A program made the translations under genes and the position numbers. 60,232 nt of DNA, from IMG/VR virus record IMGVR_UViG_3300045921_000410, positions 1 through 60,232 of that record; one strand, written 5' to 3'. Below are positions 8,799 through 17,452 of the stretch, one piece after another. Each line of letters begins with the position of its first letter. Position 1 is the first letter of the stretch. The notes under the pieces are model-generated. The model was not told the DNA's origin. It worked only from the letters and a program-made list of their open reading frames with translations, and did no database searches. This DNA comes from a virus.

Positions 8799-10310
8799 TT
8801 ATACGTTTAACAGAGGTGAGGTAGATCGAACACCCACCGGAACATTTTCGATAAGTACGAAACGCAACGGTGCATAATACTGTGGAACACAGTATAGGTT
8901 CATGACTCCCCAACGATACATACCAATCTTTGCAAATTCTTGCGAAAATACTGGTGCAAGTCTTTTAAGCAAGAAAGTTCTTTCCGTACCAGTAGAAGTT
9001 AAATCCAAAATAAAATAACAGGTGGTGCCTGGAATTTTTTGGTTTACATCTCTAAAAGTAACCGGGGCTAATCCATTGGAAGCAACCGAACCAGTGTAAA
9101 GATATACGCCTGTTCCAGGTTGTGCTTCGGAAAACACTTCGAAACATGTCGCTGGATATGCAGAATTTGGATTTGGTGTAATAACAATATCCAAAGCACC
9201 ACCGGAAACTACTGTCTCTGCGTTACTTGCGGAAGTAGCTAAAGAAGTTCCAAATTGATTCTTAGCTTGTACTCTATATCGATAAGCACCCGCAACTCGA
9301 CCACCAGAACCAGAGGTAGACCATTTACTTCCCGCTACCGGAGATGAAATAGGAGTTACACTCGTTAGTACAGGTGTTAGCGGAGCACGAACTGAGGTAG
9401 CACCTTCAACTAATGTTTGTGGGTTAGAAGGATTAGGAACTCTTGATACAGTTTTTGCTTCATACTCGGAACCAATGTAAATATCACTCACTAGTTCAAG
9501 AGTACCAAAAGCTGTATGAATATCTTTTACTTTTGTTCCAATAGAGATACTACCATCGGCACCAATTTGTCCTTGGGAAATTCTTTGAGTAGTATTCTGT
9601 CCATTATTTTTCATAATGTTATTGATTGTATTTAATCCAGCTGGGGAAGTGAACAATTTAGCGTTTGGATTTCCAAAGTTGTCCATAATCAACTGACCAG
9701 CGTTATCAAAAACATCTTGAGTAGGAATAGCTCCTCGCATATCAATAACATGAGCGGATGAACCATTTGTTCTAATCGCATATTCAAACCCGTCAATTTC
9801 AGTTGGAATCAAAAGAGAATTCCCGCTGTATAAAGATCGGTTTGCTTGTCGGATCAATCTTTGAATAGAACTTTGCTTTGCCCATGTTTCGATAGGTGTT
9901 ATACTATTGACCATTCCGGCTACATCGGAAAACTTCCACTGTTGCCGTAAAAATTTCATTACGCCGAATTTTCTTTGAGCATTTGGATCAGACTCTTCCG
10001 GAGTTTCCATTTGTCCTACCCAACCACCTTGTTGTCCATATCCGGTTTGGACTGAGTATTCTTCTAGCGTACTTGTTGCACTACCTTTTGGAACATTTTT
10101 CCAAAGAGAAGCGTGAGATTCCTGAGCTGTCAATAGAACAAGACTATCTTCTAAAGACTGCGGTTGTAAAGCTGTCGCACTGTTATAGGTGGAAATATCT
10201 GTCGATTGTCCCGCCGTAACTTCCAAGGCTTTAAGAAGTTGTTGAACTTCTTTATCTGTACTTATCCCAAAACCATTATATAGGTCTGGATTGAACTGAG
10301 AAATATCCAT
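8799..10310 (-). CDS. Major capsid protein with Ig/FnIII-like insertion
   Basis: 503 aa behind a strong GGAGG site. Context is decisive: protease, scaffold, then this gene, then small virion genes. The N-terminal arm and the core (to about residue 300, with LKALEVTAGQ and WAKQSSIQRLIRQANRSLYSG helices, and the final 80 residues ending in APLRFVLIENVPVGV) fit an HK97-type capsid subunit. Between about residues 305 and 420 lies a G/S/T-rich beta segment including AGAYRYRVQAKNQFG, which reads like a fibronectin III or Ig-like domain, probably exposed on the capsid. No tool was used to confirm the fold. Confidence 0.75.
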   Translation of the reverse strand: MDISQFNPDLYNGFGISTDKEVQQLLKALEVTAGQSTDISTYNSATALQPQSLEDSLVLLTAQESHASLWKNVPKGSATSTLEEYSVQTGYGQQGGWVGQMETPEESDPNAQRKFGVMKFLRQQWKFSDVAGMVNSITPIETWAKQSSIQRLIRQANRSLYSGNSLLIPTEIDGFEYAIRTNGSSAHVIDMRGAIPTQDVFDNAGQLIMDNFGNPNAKLFTSPAGLNTINNIMKNNGQNTTQRISQGQIGADGSISIGTKVKDIHTAFGTLELVSDIYIGSEYEAKTVSRVPNPSNPQTLVEGATSVRAPLTPVLTSVTPISSPVAGSKWSTSGSGGRVAGAYRYRVQAKNQFGTSLATSASNAETVVSGGALDIVITPNPNSAYPATCFEVFSEAQPGTGVYLYTGSVASNGLAPVTFRDVNQKIPGTTCYFILDLTSTGTERTFLLKRLAPVFSQEFAKIGMYRWGVMNLYCVPQYYAPLRFVLIENVPVGVRSTSPLLNV

Positions 10311-10315
10311 TTCGT

Positions 10316-11017
10316 TTAACCCTCCTTACTTGCAATCGCAACGATTTGCGAAAGTGCATTTGGTTCAATTCTTTCCAAAAATCCATTGCAACTATCAAGC
10401 ATACCAACCAATGGATTCAAACTTGAATCTGCCAAAGCTGATTTGAAAAGACGCTCTTTAATCTTAGCGTAACCTAACTCTTTTGCTTTTACAATCGGGG
10501 AAGCATTATTTCCTATTGATTGATTTGCAAAGCTTGTTACTGATTTTTGTAACAAAGGTTCATGGGAAATTTTATTTAACTTATCTGTTAGGTTAAGAAT
10601 TACCGCACAAGCTTTGTTTAAAATTTCTCTGTTAGATTTTAGCTCTACATAATTTTGAGCTATACCATCCAAAAGATTTTCTGTTACATGAACCATTTTG
10701 GAATTCATATCAATCGCTTTACCAAGAATTTCAGTACCGTCAATCATAATTGCATCAGCACCATTCATAGTATCTGGATCAATAGAATCAAAACTTGATT
10801 GCAAAGACTTTCTTAAATCTTTCGCCTCATCAAAGTTTTTTAAACAGTCCTTCATAAAAGATTGATTTTCTTTCATGAATCGCTTCATGTACTTTTTCAT
10901 ATTCTCTGCGTCATAACCATCACCGTCATCATCGTTCGATTCTGACTTTCTAAGAGTTTCGTTTAACAGAGACCTTAACTGTTCTGTGGGGTCTTGATTA
11001 TTTTGTTCTGGTTCCAT
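10316..11017 (-). CDS. Scaffolding protein candidate
   Basis: 233 aa, mostly helical, with an acidic N-terminus (SNDDDGDGYDAENM) followed by lysine-rich helices. It lies between the prohead protease and the capsid gene, the standard place for an internal scaffold that is cut and removed during head maturation. The ATG at 11017 has AAGGAG upstream. The call is by position and composition. Confidence 0.6.
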   Translation of the reverse strand: MEPEQNNQDPTEQLRSLLNETLRKSESNDDDGDGYDAENMKKYMKRFMKENQSFMKDCLKNFDEAKDLRKSLQSSFDSIDPDTMNGADAIMIDGTEILGKAIDMNSKMVHVTENLLDGIAQNYVELKSNREILNKACAVILNLTDKLNKISHEPLLQKSVTSFANQSIGNNASPIVKAKELGYAKIKERLFKSALADSSLNPLVGMLDSCNGFLERIEPNALSQIVAIASKEG

Positions 11018-11077
11018 TTTTTTATTACTCCTTATTAATTTTTCCAGATTTACAAGTAGGTTAAAAAATAAACTTTT

Positions 11078-11926
11078 TCATAAATTTTCCCCCACTATTA
11101 ATTTAATAAAATTATATGTTTTGTCTGCTATATCTTTGGAAAGTCCTTTTGAAATATAAAAATCAATTAAGGCTTGTTTACCGACTGGGATACTACCATT
11201 TTGTAATCCATTGATATAATCTATTGCAATGTCCATCGCTTTTTCTAAACTTTGCTTTGCTAAAGCAATCGCCGGAGTTTGCCCGGCTTCTAAAGATTTT
11301 GCCAATAAACTAGAATTATTAAAACTTTCTAAATTGTTAAAAGAAACTATATCTTCTAGTACAGATTGATTTTTTTCTTGATATATAATTGATTTAGCAA
11401 GTGTCACCGCACTGCCATCAGACATTACATACGGTCTTCCAGCGATAGCTATATGATCCCATTTAATTTTTAATATCTTACGAACTATTTTTTCAAGAAT
11501 TTCATTGAAAGTTTTAATCGTCTCTAATATTGATCCACCGACTGAGGCACCTAATACAGGTTGGTCTGCTTTTAAATGAGGCATGATTGCTTCTTTTACT
11601 ATTTTATGATCTTTTGTTAAGTTTGCATAAACTTTGGGAAGTTTTTGATTGTTCTCCGTGTACCATTCAAAATCCACGGGCTTTCCTAAAATTGCGAAAG
11701 CTCTTTGTTCTGTGGTTGGGGCTGTCCTAGATTCGTGCTGCCAATCAACAATTCCTTCTTTGAGAAAAAAATCTATTACATCTGGGGTAAAAGCTAAAGG
11801 ATCAATTTGATCGTCCACTTTATCTACGTTAAATCTATTTGCAATAATAGATACTGGAAGAATACTATCCGTTTCTATGAAATGTTTTGATTTTTGTAGC
11901 GTCCATGATCCAATTTCTATTCGCAA
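11078..11926 (-). CDS. Prohead maturation protease
   Basis: 282 aa. A herpesvirus-assemblin-like serine protease is suggested by a histidine in VDWQHES (H64) and a serine in LGASVGGS (S128), the order and spacing known for phage prohead proteases. It would cut scaffold and capsid arms before packaging. The start is TTG at 11926 behind GAGGT. It is the first gene after a strong terminator (11947-12010), so the head genes probably have their own promoter or rely on read-through. The C-terminal 100 residues are helical and may be a fused scaffold-like tail. Confidence 0.7.
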   Translation of the reverse strand: MRIEIGSWTLQKSKHFIETDSILPVSIIANRFNVDKVDDQIDPLAFTPDVIDFFLKEGIVDWQHESRTAPTTEQRAFAILGKPVDFEWYTENNQKLPKVYANLTKDHKIVKEAIMPHLKADQPVLGASVGGSILETIKTFNEILEKIVRKILKIKWDHIAIAGRPYVMSDGSAVTLAKSIIYQEKNQSVLEDIVSFNNLESFNNSSLLAKSLEAGQTPAIALAKQSLEKAMDIAIDYINGLQNGSIPVGKQALIDFYISKGLSKDIADKTYNFIKLIVGENL

Positions 11927-11946
11927 ATTTTACCTCTACCGGGAAA

Positions 11947-12010
11947 TAAAAAAACCCGACAACCTCCATTTCCTTTTTTTGCTCAAAAGGGTTTATAGAA
12001 GTTGTCGGGT
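11947..12010 (-). terminator. Strong terminator with nested hairpin
   Basis: ACCCGACAAC (11954-11963) pairs perfectly with GTTGTCGGGT (12001-12010); the 37-nt loop holds a second hairpin, CCTTTT with AAAAGG. On the minus strand the outer stem is followed by six to seven T. It separates the polyvalent-protein cassette from the head genes. Confidence 0.75.
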
Positions 12011-12071
12011 CTCTTCCCGTCAATTTAGAATGTCTTGTTTTACTATATGATTAATATTTAAAAAAAAGCAA

Positions 12072-12347
12072 CTAAATATTTAATTTACGATCGAATTTTT
12101 TGTATATTAGTTTTCCATCTTGTACTTCAATAGGAATCGTTGTTAAATTCTTACACTGTCCGCATCTTAGAATTAAATCGATTTCCCCGGATTCATTTAT
12201 ATTTAATAAACTGACTGAGGTTTGCATAAGAAAAGTTTTATTATTTCGAATTCCAAGCCCATTTTGACAATTTTGACACCTAAGCTTACCTTTCTGATTA
12301 AAAATATGAACCTTGCCGTTTTCAATACCATAATTTAAATTTTCCAT
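12072..12347 (-). CDS. Zinc-ribbon protein, Com-like
   Basis: 91 aa with two CxxC pairs, RCQNCQ (near residue 23) and RCGQCKN (near residue 61), separated by about 35 residues. The pattern RCxNC ... (I/L)xxRCxxCK followed by a hydrophobic strand recalls the Mu Com protein, a zinc protein that activates translation of the mom mRNA, but the spacing here is longer and no mom gene is seen. It could equally be another small zinc ribbon. It is the last gene before a strong terminator. Confidence 0.55.
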   Translation of the reverse strand: MENLNYGIENGKVHIFNQKGKLRCQNCQNGLGIRNNKTFLMQTSVSLLNINESGEIDLILRCGQCKNLTTIPIEVQDGKLIYKKFDRKLNI

Positions 12348-12371
12348 TTCCCTGTTATTTTCCCTGTTATT

Positions 12372-14318
12372 TTACTTCTTTTTAATTACATTGGTAGTCT
12401 GGTCTATTCCATGTCCAATTTCTGTTCCTACTGATTCAGTTTTTTCACCGGACAAACCATCTGCAATAATATTTGCTAAACCTTTAATAGCTGAGACAAA
12501 CGCCTCTTTAGAAGTTTTAGGAAGCCTGGAAAGCGGATTTTTTGTCTTTGGTTCTGTTTCTTGCTTTACTCTCTCCCACTTTCTATCTGACACTTTTTTC
12601 CATTTACTTCCATCTCTCCTAGTTGATATTGTTCCAATATCTGAACCTTTACCAGATTTTTCTAAATTCTCATATACGTATTTTCTATTCTGTAACCCAT
12701 GAGATTTTCTTAAAGAATTAAACTCTTCATTATTCGCCAAATAATAAGATTTAAACTGGTCAATATTCATGTATTCAATAGAGTGAAAAAAAGAATCATC
12801 GTCATAATGTCGATAAAACGTTTCCATAACTTCATCATCATTATTAAAGCCAAAAAATACTTTTTCTTCATCTATCTCACCAGTAAACGGGTCTTTTATG
12901 GTTACGACATAAACGTGGGGAGAGTTTAGATAAGAGCCTAAAAAACAATCGACTTCTTCTCCGTCCATTCCAACTGTATTTTGTACATACCCATACGGGT
13001 AGTCCATAAAAGTAAACCAATCCTCTCCGCTTCTAATAGAGCCGGTTGGATTTTCAATAGTTATAATAAATCCATTAAATTCAATTTCTTCCGTTACTGG
13101 TCTAGGTTCAGGCACTTTTACAAAAGCGTACGTTCCATCTGGTCTGGAAATATATTTAAAAGATTTTGCTAAAGCTGATGGTCTATTTATTTGCCGATAA
13201 GCTTGCTTAAAAGTCTTAGCCGGATTTTCTGTTTTTACTCCCATAGAATCCGCTACTTTATTAACATATACATTCAATCTTTTTAATACTTGCTTAATAG
13301 TGTTATCGTTAGTTCCTAAATTTTTAGCAATTTCTTTAGATTTCTTACCGGCTAAGTATTGATTGAAAATCGTAACGCCTCTTTCTTTAAACGAACTCAC
13401 TTTATTTGATTTAATTTCTTTTATGACTGCCGAATAAATGTCATCTACTTTTTGTTTTGCAACTATTGAAAGTTGTTTTACTTCTTGTTCACTGGCTTTT
13501 TCTTCCGCTTGAATTGTTTCTACGAAACTATCAATTGCATCTCCTATAGATTTATTTTTATTTGTTCGACTCATGTTTCTACCAACATTTGAAAATATTG
13601 TCGCAACATAAGAAGGGAATTTTTCTAAGGCTACATTCTGGAAACTACCTCGATCTTGTAGCTCCATAAGCTTTATAGTAGCTTCTTGAATCAAGTCATC
13701 AATCTCATAACCATCGACATTTGATTTTACAAAAGCGTATGCAAGCGTCCCAGGTTCAGTATAAGAACCGGATACTTTTACTTTCGCTATTTTTTTTATT
13801 CCACTGGGAGTAACAATGGTTTTTTCTTTAACTTGTGCTCCTTGCCAAAATCTTTCTTGAATATAATTAACTAATGTATTAACGTCCTTTCCTTTAATTT
13901 TAGAAAATTCATCCTCAGTGGGTTTTAGTTTATCGTACCATTTGTTGGATTTAGAAATTCTCTTCTCTTTACCTCCTATATCTCCGTCTGGTCGTACCCA
14001 TACGACTCTATTAAACGTTTTTCCGTTTTTACTTTTTACTTGAACTATTTTTTGAACAAGCCCCGGTCTTGCTTTTTGCAAAGTTTCTTTACTACTTTCA
14101 ATCAAAGCATTTTGTAGTTTTTCAAACCTTTTGAATGTTTGCCCAAGCTTAGAATCTTGATTTAATGGTTCATCATCAACTATATTAAATTTGTCGTATA
14201 TGAATGACCCGTCTTCTTTTAACAATCGGTACTTTTCATTTTCATAATCTACAATCACACACTTATCTTCATTGACAGTTCTTACTACTTTTCCATACAT
14301 TTGAGAAATTACGTTCAT
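12372..14318 (-). CDS. Polyvalent protein: sigma-like plus InPase-like domains
   Basis: 648 aa. Around residues 200-250 DLIQEATIKLMELQ ... FPSYVATIFSNVGRN resembles sigma-70 region 2, and around 325-355 FNQYLAGKKSKEIAKNLG with IKQVLKRL is a helix-turn-helix like region 4. From about 410 to 540 is a segment with YPYGYVQNTVGMDGEEVDCFLG, then VYVVTIKD and EEKVFFGF, matching my memory of the InPase-like domain of phage polyvalent proteins. Residues 80-110 share a motif with the gene at 17453. Such multi-domain proteins are thought to be injected with DNA. Activity of either domain is inference. Confidence 0.65.
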   Translation of the reverse strand: MNVISQMYGKVVRTVNEDKCVIVDYENEKYRLLKEDGSFIYDKFNIVDDEPLNQDSKLGQTFKRFEKLQNALIESSKETLQKARPGLVQKIVQVKSKNGKTFNRVVWVRPDGDIGGKEKRISKSNKWYDKLKPTEDEFSKIKGKDVNTLVNYIQERFWQGAQVKEKTIVTPSGIKKIAKVKVSGSYTEPGTLAYAFVKSNVDGYEIDDLIQEATIKLMELQDRGSFQNVALEKFPSYVATIFSNVGRNMSRTNKNKSIGDAIDSFVETIQAEEKASEQEVKQLSIVAKQKVDDIYSAVIKEIKSNKVSSFKERGVTIFNQYLAGKKSKEIAKNLGTNDNTIKQVLKRLNVYVNKVADSMGVKTENPAKTFKQAYRQINRPSALAKSFKYISRPDGTYAFVKVPEPRPVTEEIEFNGFIITIENPTGSIRSGEDWFTFMDYPYGYVQNTVGMDGEEVDCFLGSYLNSPHVYVVTIKDPFTGEIDEEKVFFGFNNDDEVMETFYRHYDDDSFFHSIEYMNIDQFKSYYLANNEEFNSLRKSHGLQNRKYVYENLEKSGKGSDIGTISTRRDGSKWKKVSDRKWERVKQETEPKTKNPLSRLPKTSKEAFVSAIKGLANIIADGLSGEKTESVGTEIGHGIDQTTNVIKKK

Positions 14319-14319
14319 T

Positions 14320-17300
14320 TTACTTTACCTCTACCTTTCTTTCAAAATTAAAATCTAAATTAAATTTTATTCTACCTCTGGGAGTAACAACTTCCGTAAA
14401 AAAGTCTTCTTGCGTTTTACTAACTTTTTGGAAAGACGTGCCTTCGTACGCTTTACCTTTGTCCTCTCCTGTCGTAAAAATCATCTGGTTATGTCCTTGA
14501 TTTACAAAAACGACCGAATCTTGGTTGTATTTTGCTCCTAAATCTATCACTTCGGACTTTTCTGCTTCTGGCAAAAAGAAAATAAAACTTTCTTCTTTTA
14601 AACCTTCATAAGTTCCTATTGCTCGAACAAACTGAAACCCCATCTTAATTAAATCTTTTTTTAAATCTTCATCTCTCTTAGAAATTTGTTCATCGGTAAG
14701 TTCCATATCTTCTTTAATTTTAGGATTTCTTCCCGCCGATACAATTCCAATTTGTCCATGTTTAAGTAAAGTTTCTATTTCACTTATCTTTAAATTTATT
14801 TCTTTTCCCTCTCCTGGTTTTCGCATAATTTTAAATCGTAAATCTGCGGAAATTTGTATTCCGTCTTTTTTAAATTCATCTTTAGCTTCTTTGATTTTGG
14901 AAATATAATCTTTAGCTATTTTTATAGCTTTTTCTTTTTCCGCCTGGGAAAGGTTACCGCTTGAAATTACTTTGTCAATTTCTATTAACTTTTCAATCTC
15001 ATTTGGTTTTGCATAAGAAGGAATCTCTCCAAAATGTTTTGATTCTCTAAATTTTATAGATGGTGGTGCCTCTCCAATTTTAAACCAACGATTTACTCGA
15101 TTTCCTCTTTTATCTCGTACAGGTCTTAACTCCATTCCCGGACGAACTGCCTTCATTAATTCATCTTGGAAGTCTTGATCAAAATACATTAAAAAATCTA
15201 TTAAGAAATCCACGCCCTCATTAATGACTGATTTTTGTAAATTTGCTACTCTTGCTTTTTCTTCTCCGGTAACTTGCCCCATGAATCTAATTTTTGACAA
15301 ACTTTCCTCATTAAACTTACCGGATTCAACTGCATCTTGTCCTTTTCTACTTAATGCTTTTTTAATATAGCTAAATGCCATTTTTGGCTGTGTTCTAATT
15401 AAATCTGACATTAAATAATCTTTACCACTAATAGTTATATTTGCATCTTTCCAGTACACGTTAACATTTGGAATATCACCTGGGGTAAATGGAACATGAC
15501 TCAAAAATTCTTTAAACGATTTAAACTTTACACCTTGTCCTTTTTTCTTTTCTATAACATTAGTTGGTTTTTGTAAAATATTGTAGTCCATAACTTGTCT
15601 ATTATTCGCTACAACTTTTGGCAACGGTAAATCCGAATTACTATTTATAATTTCTTTGGCAACCGATTCCGAATCTACTGATTCTACAAGTGCCAAGGTG
15701 TCCGCATTAATTCGAGAATAATCACCCTCGACTGTGGCACCTAGAGTAACTAATTTTGTAGCCATTACCGATTTATTCCAGTTATCTATTGGATGATCTA
15801 CATACATTAATTCGACAAAAGCGGGTGACTTAGTGTTCTTTCTATTTATTCTTCCTAGAACTTGTACAAAATTATTTGCGGAAAAAGGTAAGGAAGTTAA
15901 AAACATTCTTCTCGGCTTATCACCTTGTACGTCGTCAAGACTGATCCCAGTACCTCCGGACTGAGGAGTTGTAATAAAAACCTGTGCTTTACCAGATTGA
16001 AACTGGAAAACGCCTGTTTTATCTTTCTTACTTCCAAAATAATCAACTACCTCAATCCCTTGTGCTTTTAATCCATCTGAAATAGATTGTAAGACTGCAT
16101 CGTGGCTGTATGATTGACTTCCTTCTTTTCCAAAAGTAGTATTGACTGTTTCGTTAGTTCTTGCTCCAACGATTACAACTTGTTCGCCGTTTTTAATTGA
16201 TTCAATAGTTCTTTTTATTGTTTCTTTTGCTTTAAACGATTCTAGCATTCCTCTTAACTTCATTAATCCCGTGGCTTTGGCTATTCCACGAAACATTGGA
16301 TTTTCTATAGAATCAATATAATTCTCATAATCGTTGTAAGCTTGATTAAAAGTATCAATATACTCCTCTGGAATAGAAATGTCATTTATATTTGTTTTTA
16401 AATTTTTTAATTCAACTTCTCTTTTTACTGCCAATCCTCGATCTGTTATTGTATTAAAAAATGCTTCTATTTTTTCAGCTACGTTTTTGTAATTATATCC
16501 GGATTTAGGCTCATAAGATATTTTTATAGTTCCATCGGATTTTTTATATTCCCTACTTGTCATTCCAATCATATCCATTAGAGAACTAAAGTTTATTTGT
16601 AGGGCACTCGCTATGTAGTGTAAATGCTCCGGCTTATCGACCGGAGTAGCTGAGAACATTGCTACATTTTTGGCACCCAAAATAAACTCCAATCCTTGTT
16701 TGGATTTCTCACTATCAGAATTTTTTAAATTATGCGATTCATCAAATATTACTAAATCGTATTCTTTGCCAATATTTTTTAACATAGAATAAGTAGTTAT
16801 ATTAATTTCACCCGATTTACCCTCACCTGATTTAATTCGATTTAAACTCGAACCCATTATTTTAGCATCAGTATTAAAAGCGTTTGTAATAATAGATTCT
16901 GATTCAGTAACAATTAAAATTTTTGCATTCGGATTTTCTTTCAAATACGTTTCTGCTAAACCAATCTCTTGTCTTGTTTTCCCGGTGCCTGTACCATCGA
17001 AATTTAAAATAGTTTTGTTATCTTTTTTAAAATTGTCAATAGCAAGATTTACAAAATCTCTTTGTGCTTTGTTTATATGTTTAAGAAGGCTGTCGGGAAC
17101 GTAACTATTTTCTGGGATGACGGTGTTTGTCCATCGCCCGAGTTTATATCCTTCTTGTGAGTACTCTTGGTCGCTTGTAGCATATCGTACATTAGGTTGG
17201 ATTCGCTGATTATTTGATCCCGCACTTCCTCCGGCATGCTCATCAGTTCTTTCAATTCGTTCTCGAACTGAGGGATTTCTTTCACCATTTGTTCTAAGCT

Positions 17301-17442
17301 CATTTCCTTCAACGGGTTCTGTGTTTCCATTTACATTACTCTCCTTTTCTTCTTTAATTGATACGTTTACTGTCTTGTAGTGTCCTCGAACTTTACCAGT
17401 TGCGGGAATCCAAACTCTTTTTTTAATTAAATTACTATTCAT
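14320..17442 (-). CDS. Large SF2 helicase with DUF3293-like tail
   Basis: 1040 aa. Helicase motifs in order: I GTGTGKTR (about residue 150), II DESHNLK, III FSATPVD, a motif V-like TTPQSGGTGISL and VI QVLGRINRKN. This is an SNF2-like superfamily 2 ATPase that would move on or remodel DNA. The N-terminus has RVWIPATGKVRGHYK, a phrase typical of polyvalent proteins, then a low-complexity linker that overlaps another open frame (17073-17330). The last 150 residues, with GIVSAGRNPK and ESFIFFLPEAE, resemble DUF3293. It likely acts on entering phage DNA or against host defence, by analogy. Confidence 0.75.
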   Translation of the reverse strand: MNSNLIKKRVWIPATGKVRGHYKTVNVSIKEEKESNVNGNTEPVEGNELRTNGERNPSVRERIERTDEHAGGSAGSNNQRIQPNVRYATSDQEYSQEGYKLGRWTNTVIPENSYVPDSLLKHINKAQRDFVNLAIDNFKKDNKTILNFDGTGTGKTRQEIGLAETYLKENPNAKILIVTESESIITNAFNTDAKIMGSSLNRIKSGEGKSGEINITTYSMLKNIGKEYDLVIFDESHNLKNSDSEKSKQGLEFILGAKNVAMFSATPVDKPEHLHYIASALQINFSSLMDMIGMTSREYKKSDGTIKISYEPKSGYNYKNVAEKIEAFFNTITDRGLAVKREVELKNLKTNINDISIPEEYIDTFNQAYNDYENYIDSIENPMFRGIAKATGLMKLRGMLESFKAKETIKRTIESIKNGEQVVIVGARTNETVNTTFGKEGSQSYSHDAVLQSISDGLKAQGIEVVDYFGSKKDKTGVFQFQSGKAQVFITTPQSGGTGISLDDVQGDKPRRMFLTSLPFSANNFVQVLGRINRKNTKSPAFVELMYVDHPIDNWNKSVMATKLVTLGATVEGDYSRINADTLALVESVDSESVAKEIINSNSDLPLPKVVANNRQVMDYNILQKPTNVIEKKKGQGVKFKSFKEFLSHVPFTPGDIPNVNVYWKDANITISGKDYLMSDLIRTQPKMAFSYIKKALSRKGQDAVESGKFNEESLSKIRFMGQVTGEEKARVANLQKSVINEGVDFLIDFLMYFDQDFQDELMKAVRPGMELRPVRDKRGNRVNRWFKIGEAPPSIKFRESKHFGEIPSYAKPNEIEKLIEIDKVISSGNLSQAEKEKAIKIAKDYISKIKEAKDEFKKDGIQISADLRFKIMRKPGEGKEINLKISEIETLLKHGQIGIVSAGRNPKIKEDMELTDEQISKRDEDLKKDLIKMGFQFVRAIGTYEGLKEESFIFFLPEAEKSEVIDLGAKYNQDSVVFVNQGHNQMIFTTGEDKGKAYEGTSFQKVSKTQEDFFTEVVTPRGRIKFNLDFNFERKVEVK
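17073..17330 (-). CDS. Possible overprinted small gene
   Basis: 85-codon open frame embedded in the helicase gene, same strand, other frame. It has its own ATG at 17330 with AAGGAG about ten bases upstream. The first 50 residues look like a normal soluble helical protein (EMSLEQMVKEIP, then EELM- and EEVRD-type charged helices), whereas the helicase frame here is an unusual R/G/N-rich linker. The last 15 residues look like read-through. Either a real overlapping gene or a relic of a gene whose frame was captured by the helicase. Confidence 0.4.
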   Translation of the reverse strand: METQNPLKEMSLEQMVKEIPQFENELKELMSMPEEVRDQIISESNLMYDMLQATKSTHKKDINSGDGQTPSSQKIVTFPTAFLNI

Positions 17443-17452
17443 TTATTTTTAC

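Noticed and set aside
11947-12010. tRNA-like or riboswitch interpretation of the nested hairpin
   Set aside because: Perfect stem followed by a T run is explained more simply by a terminator.
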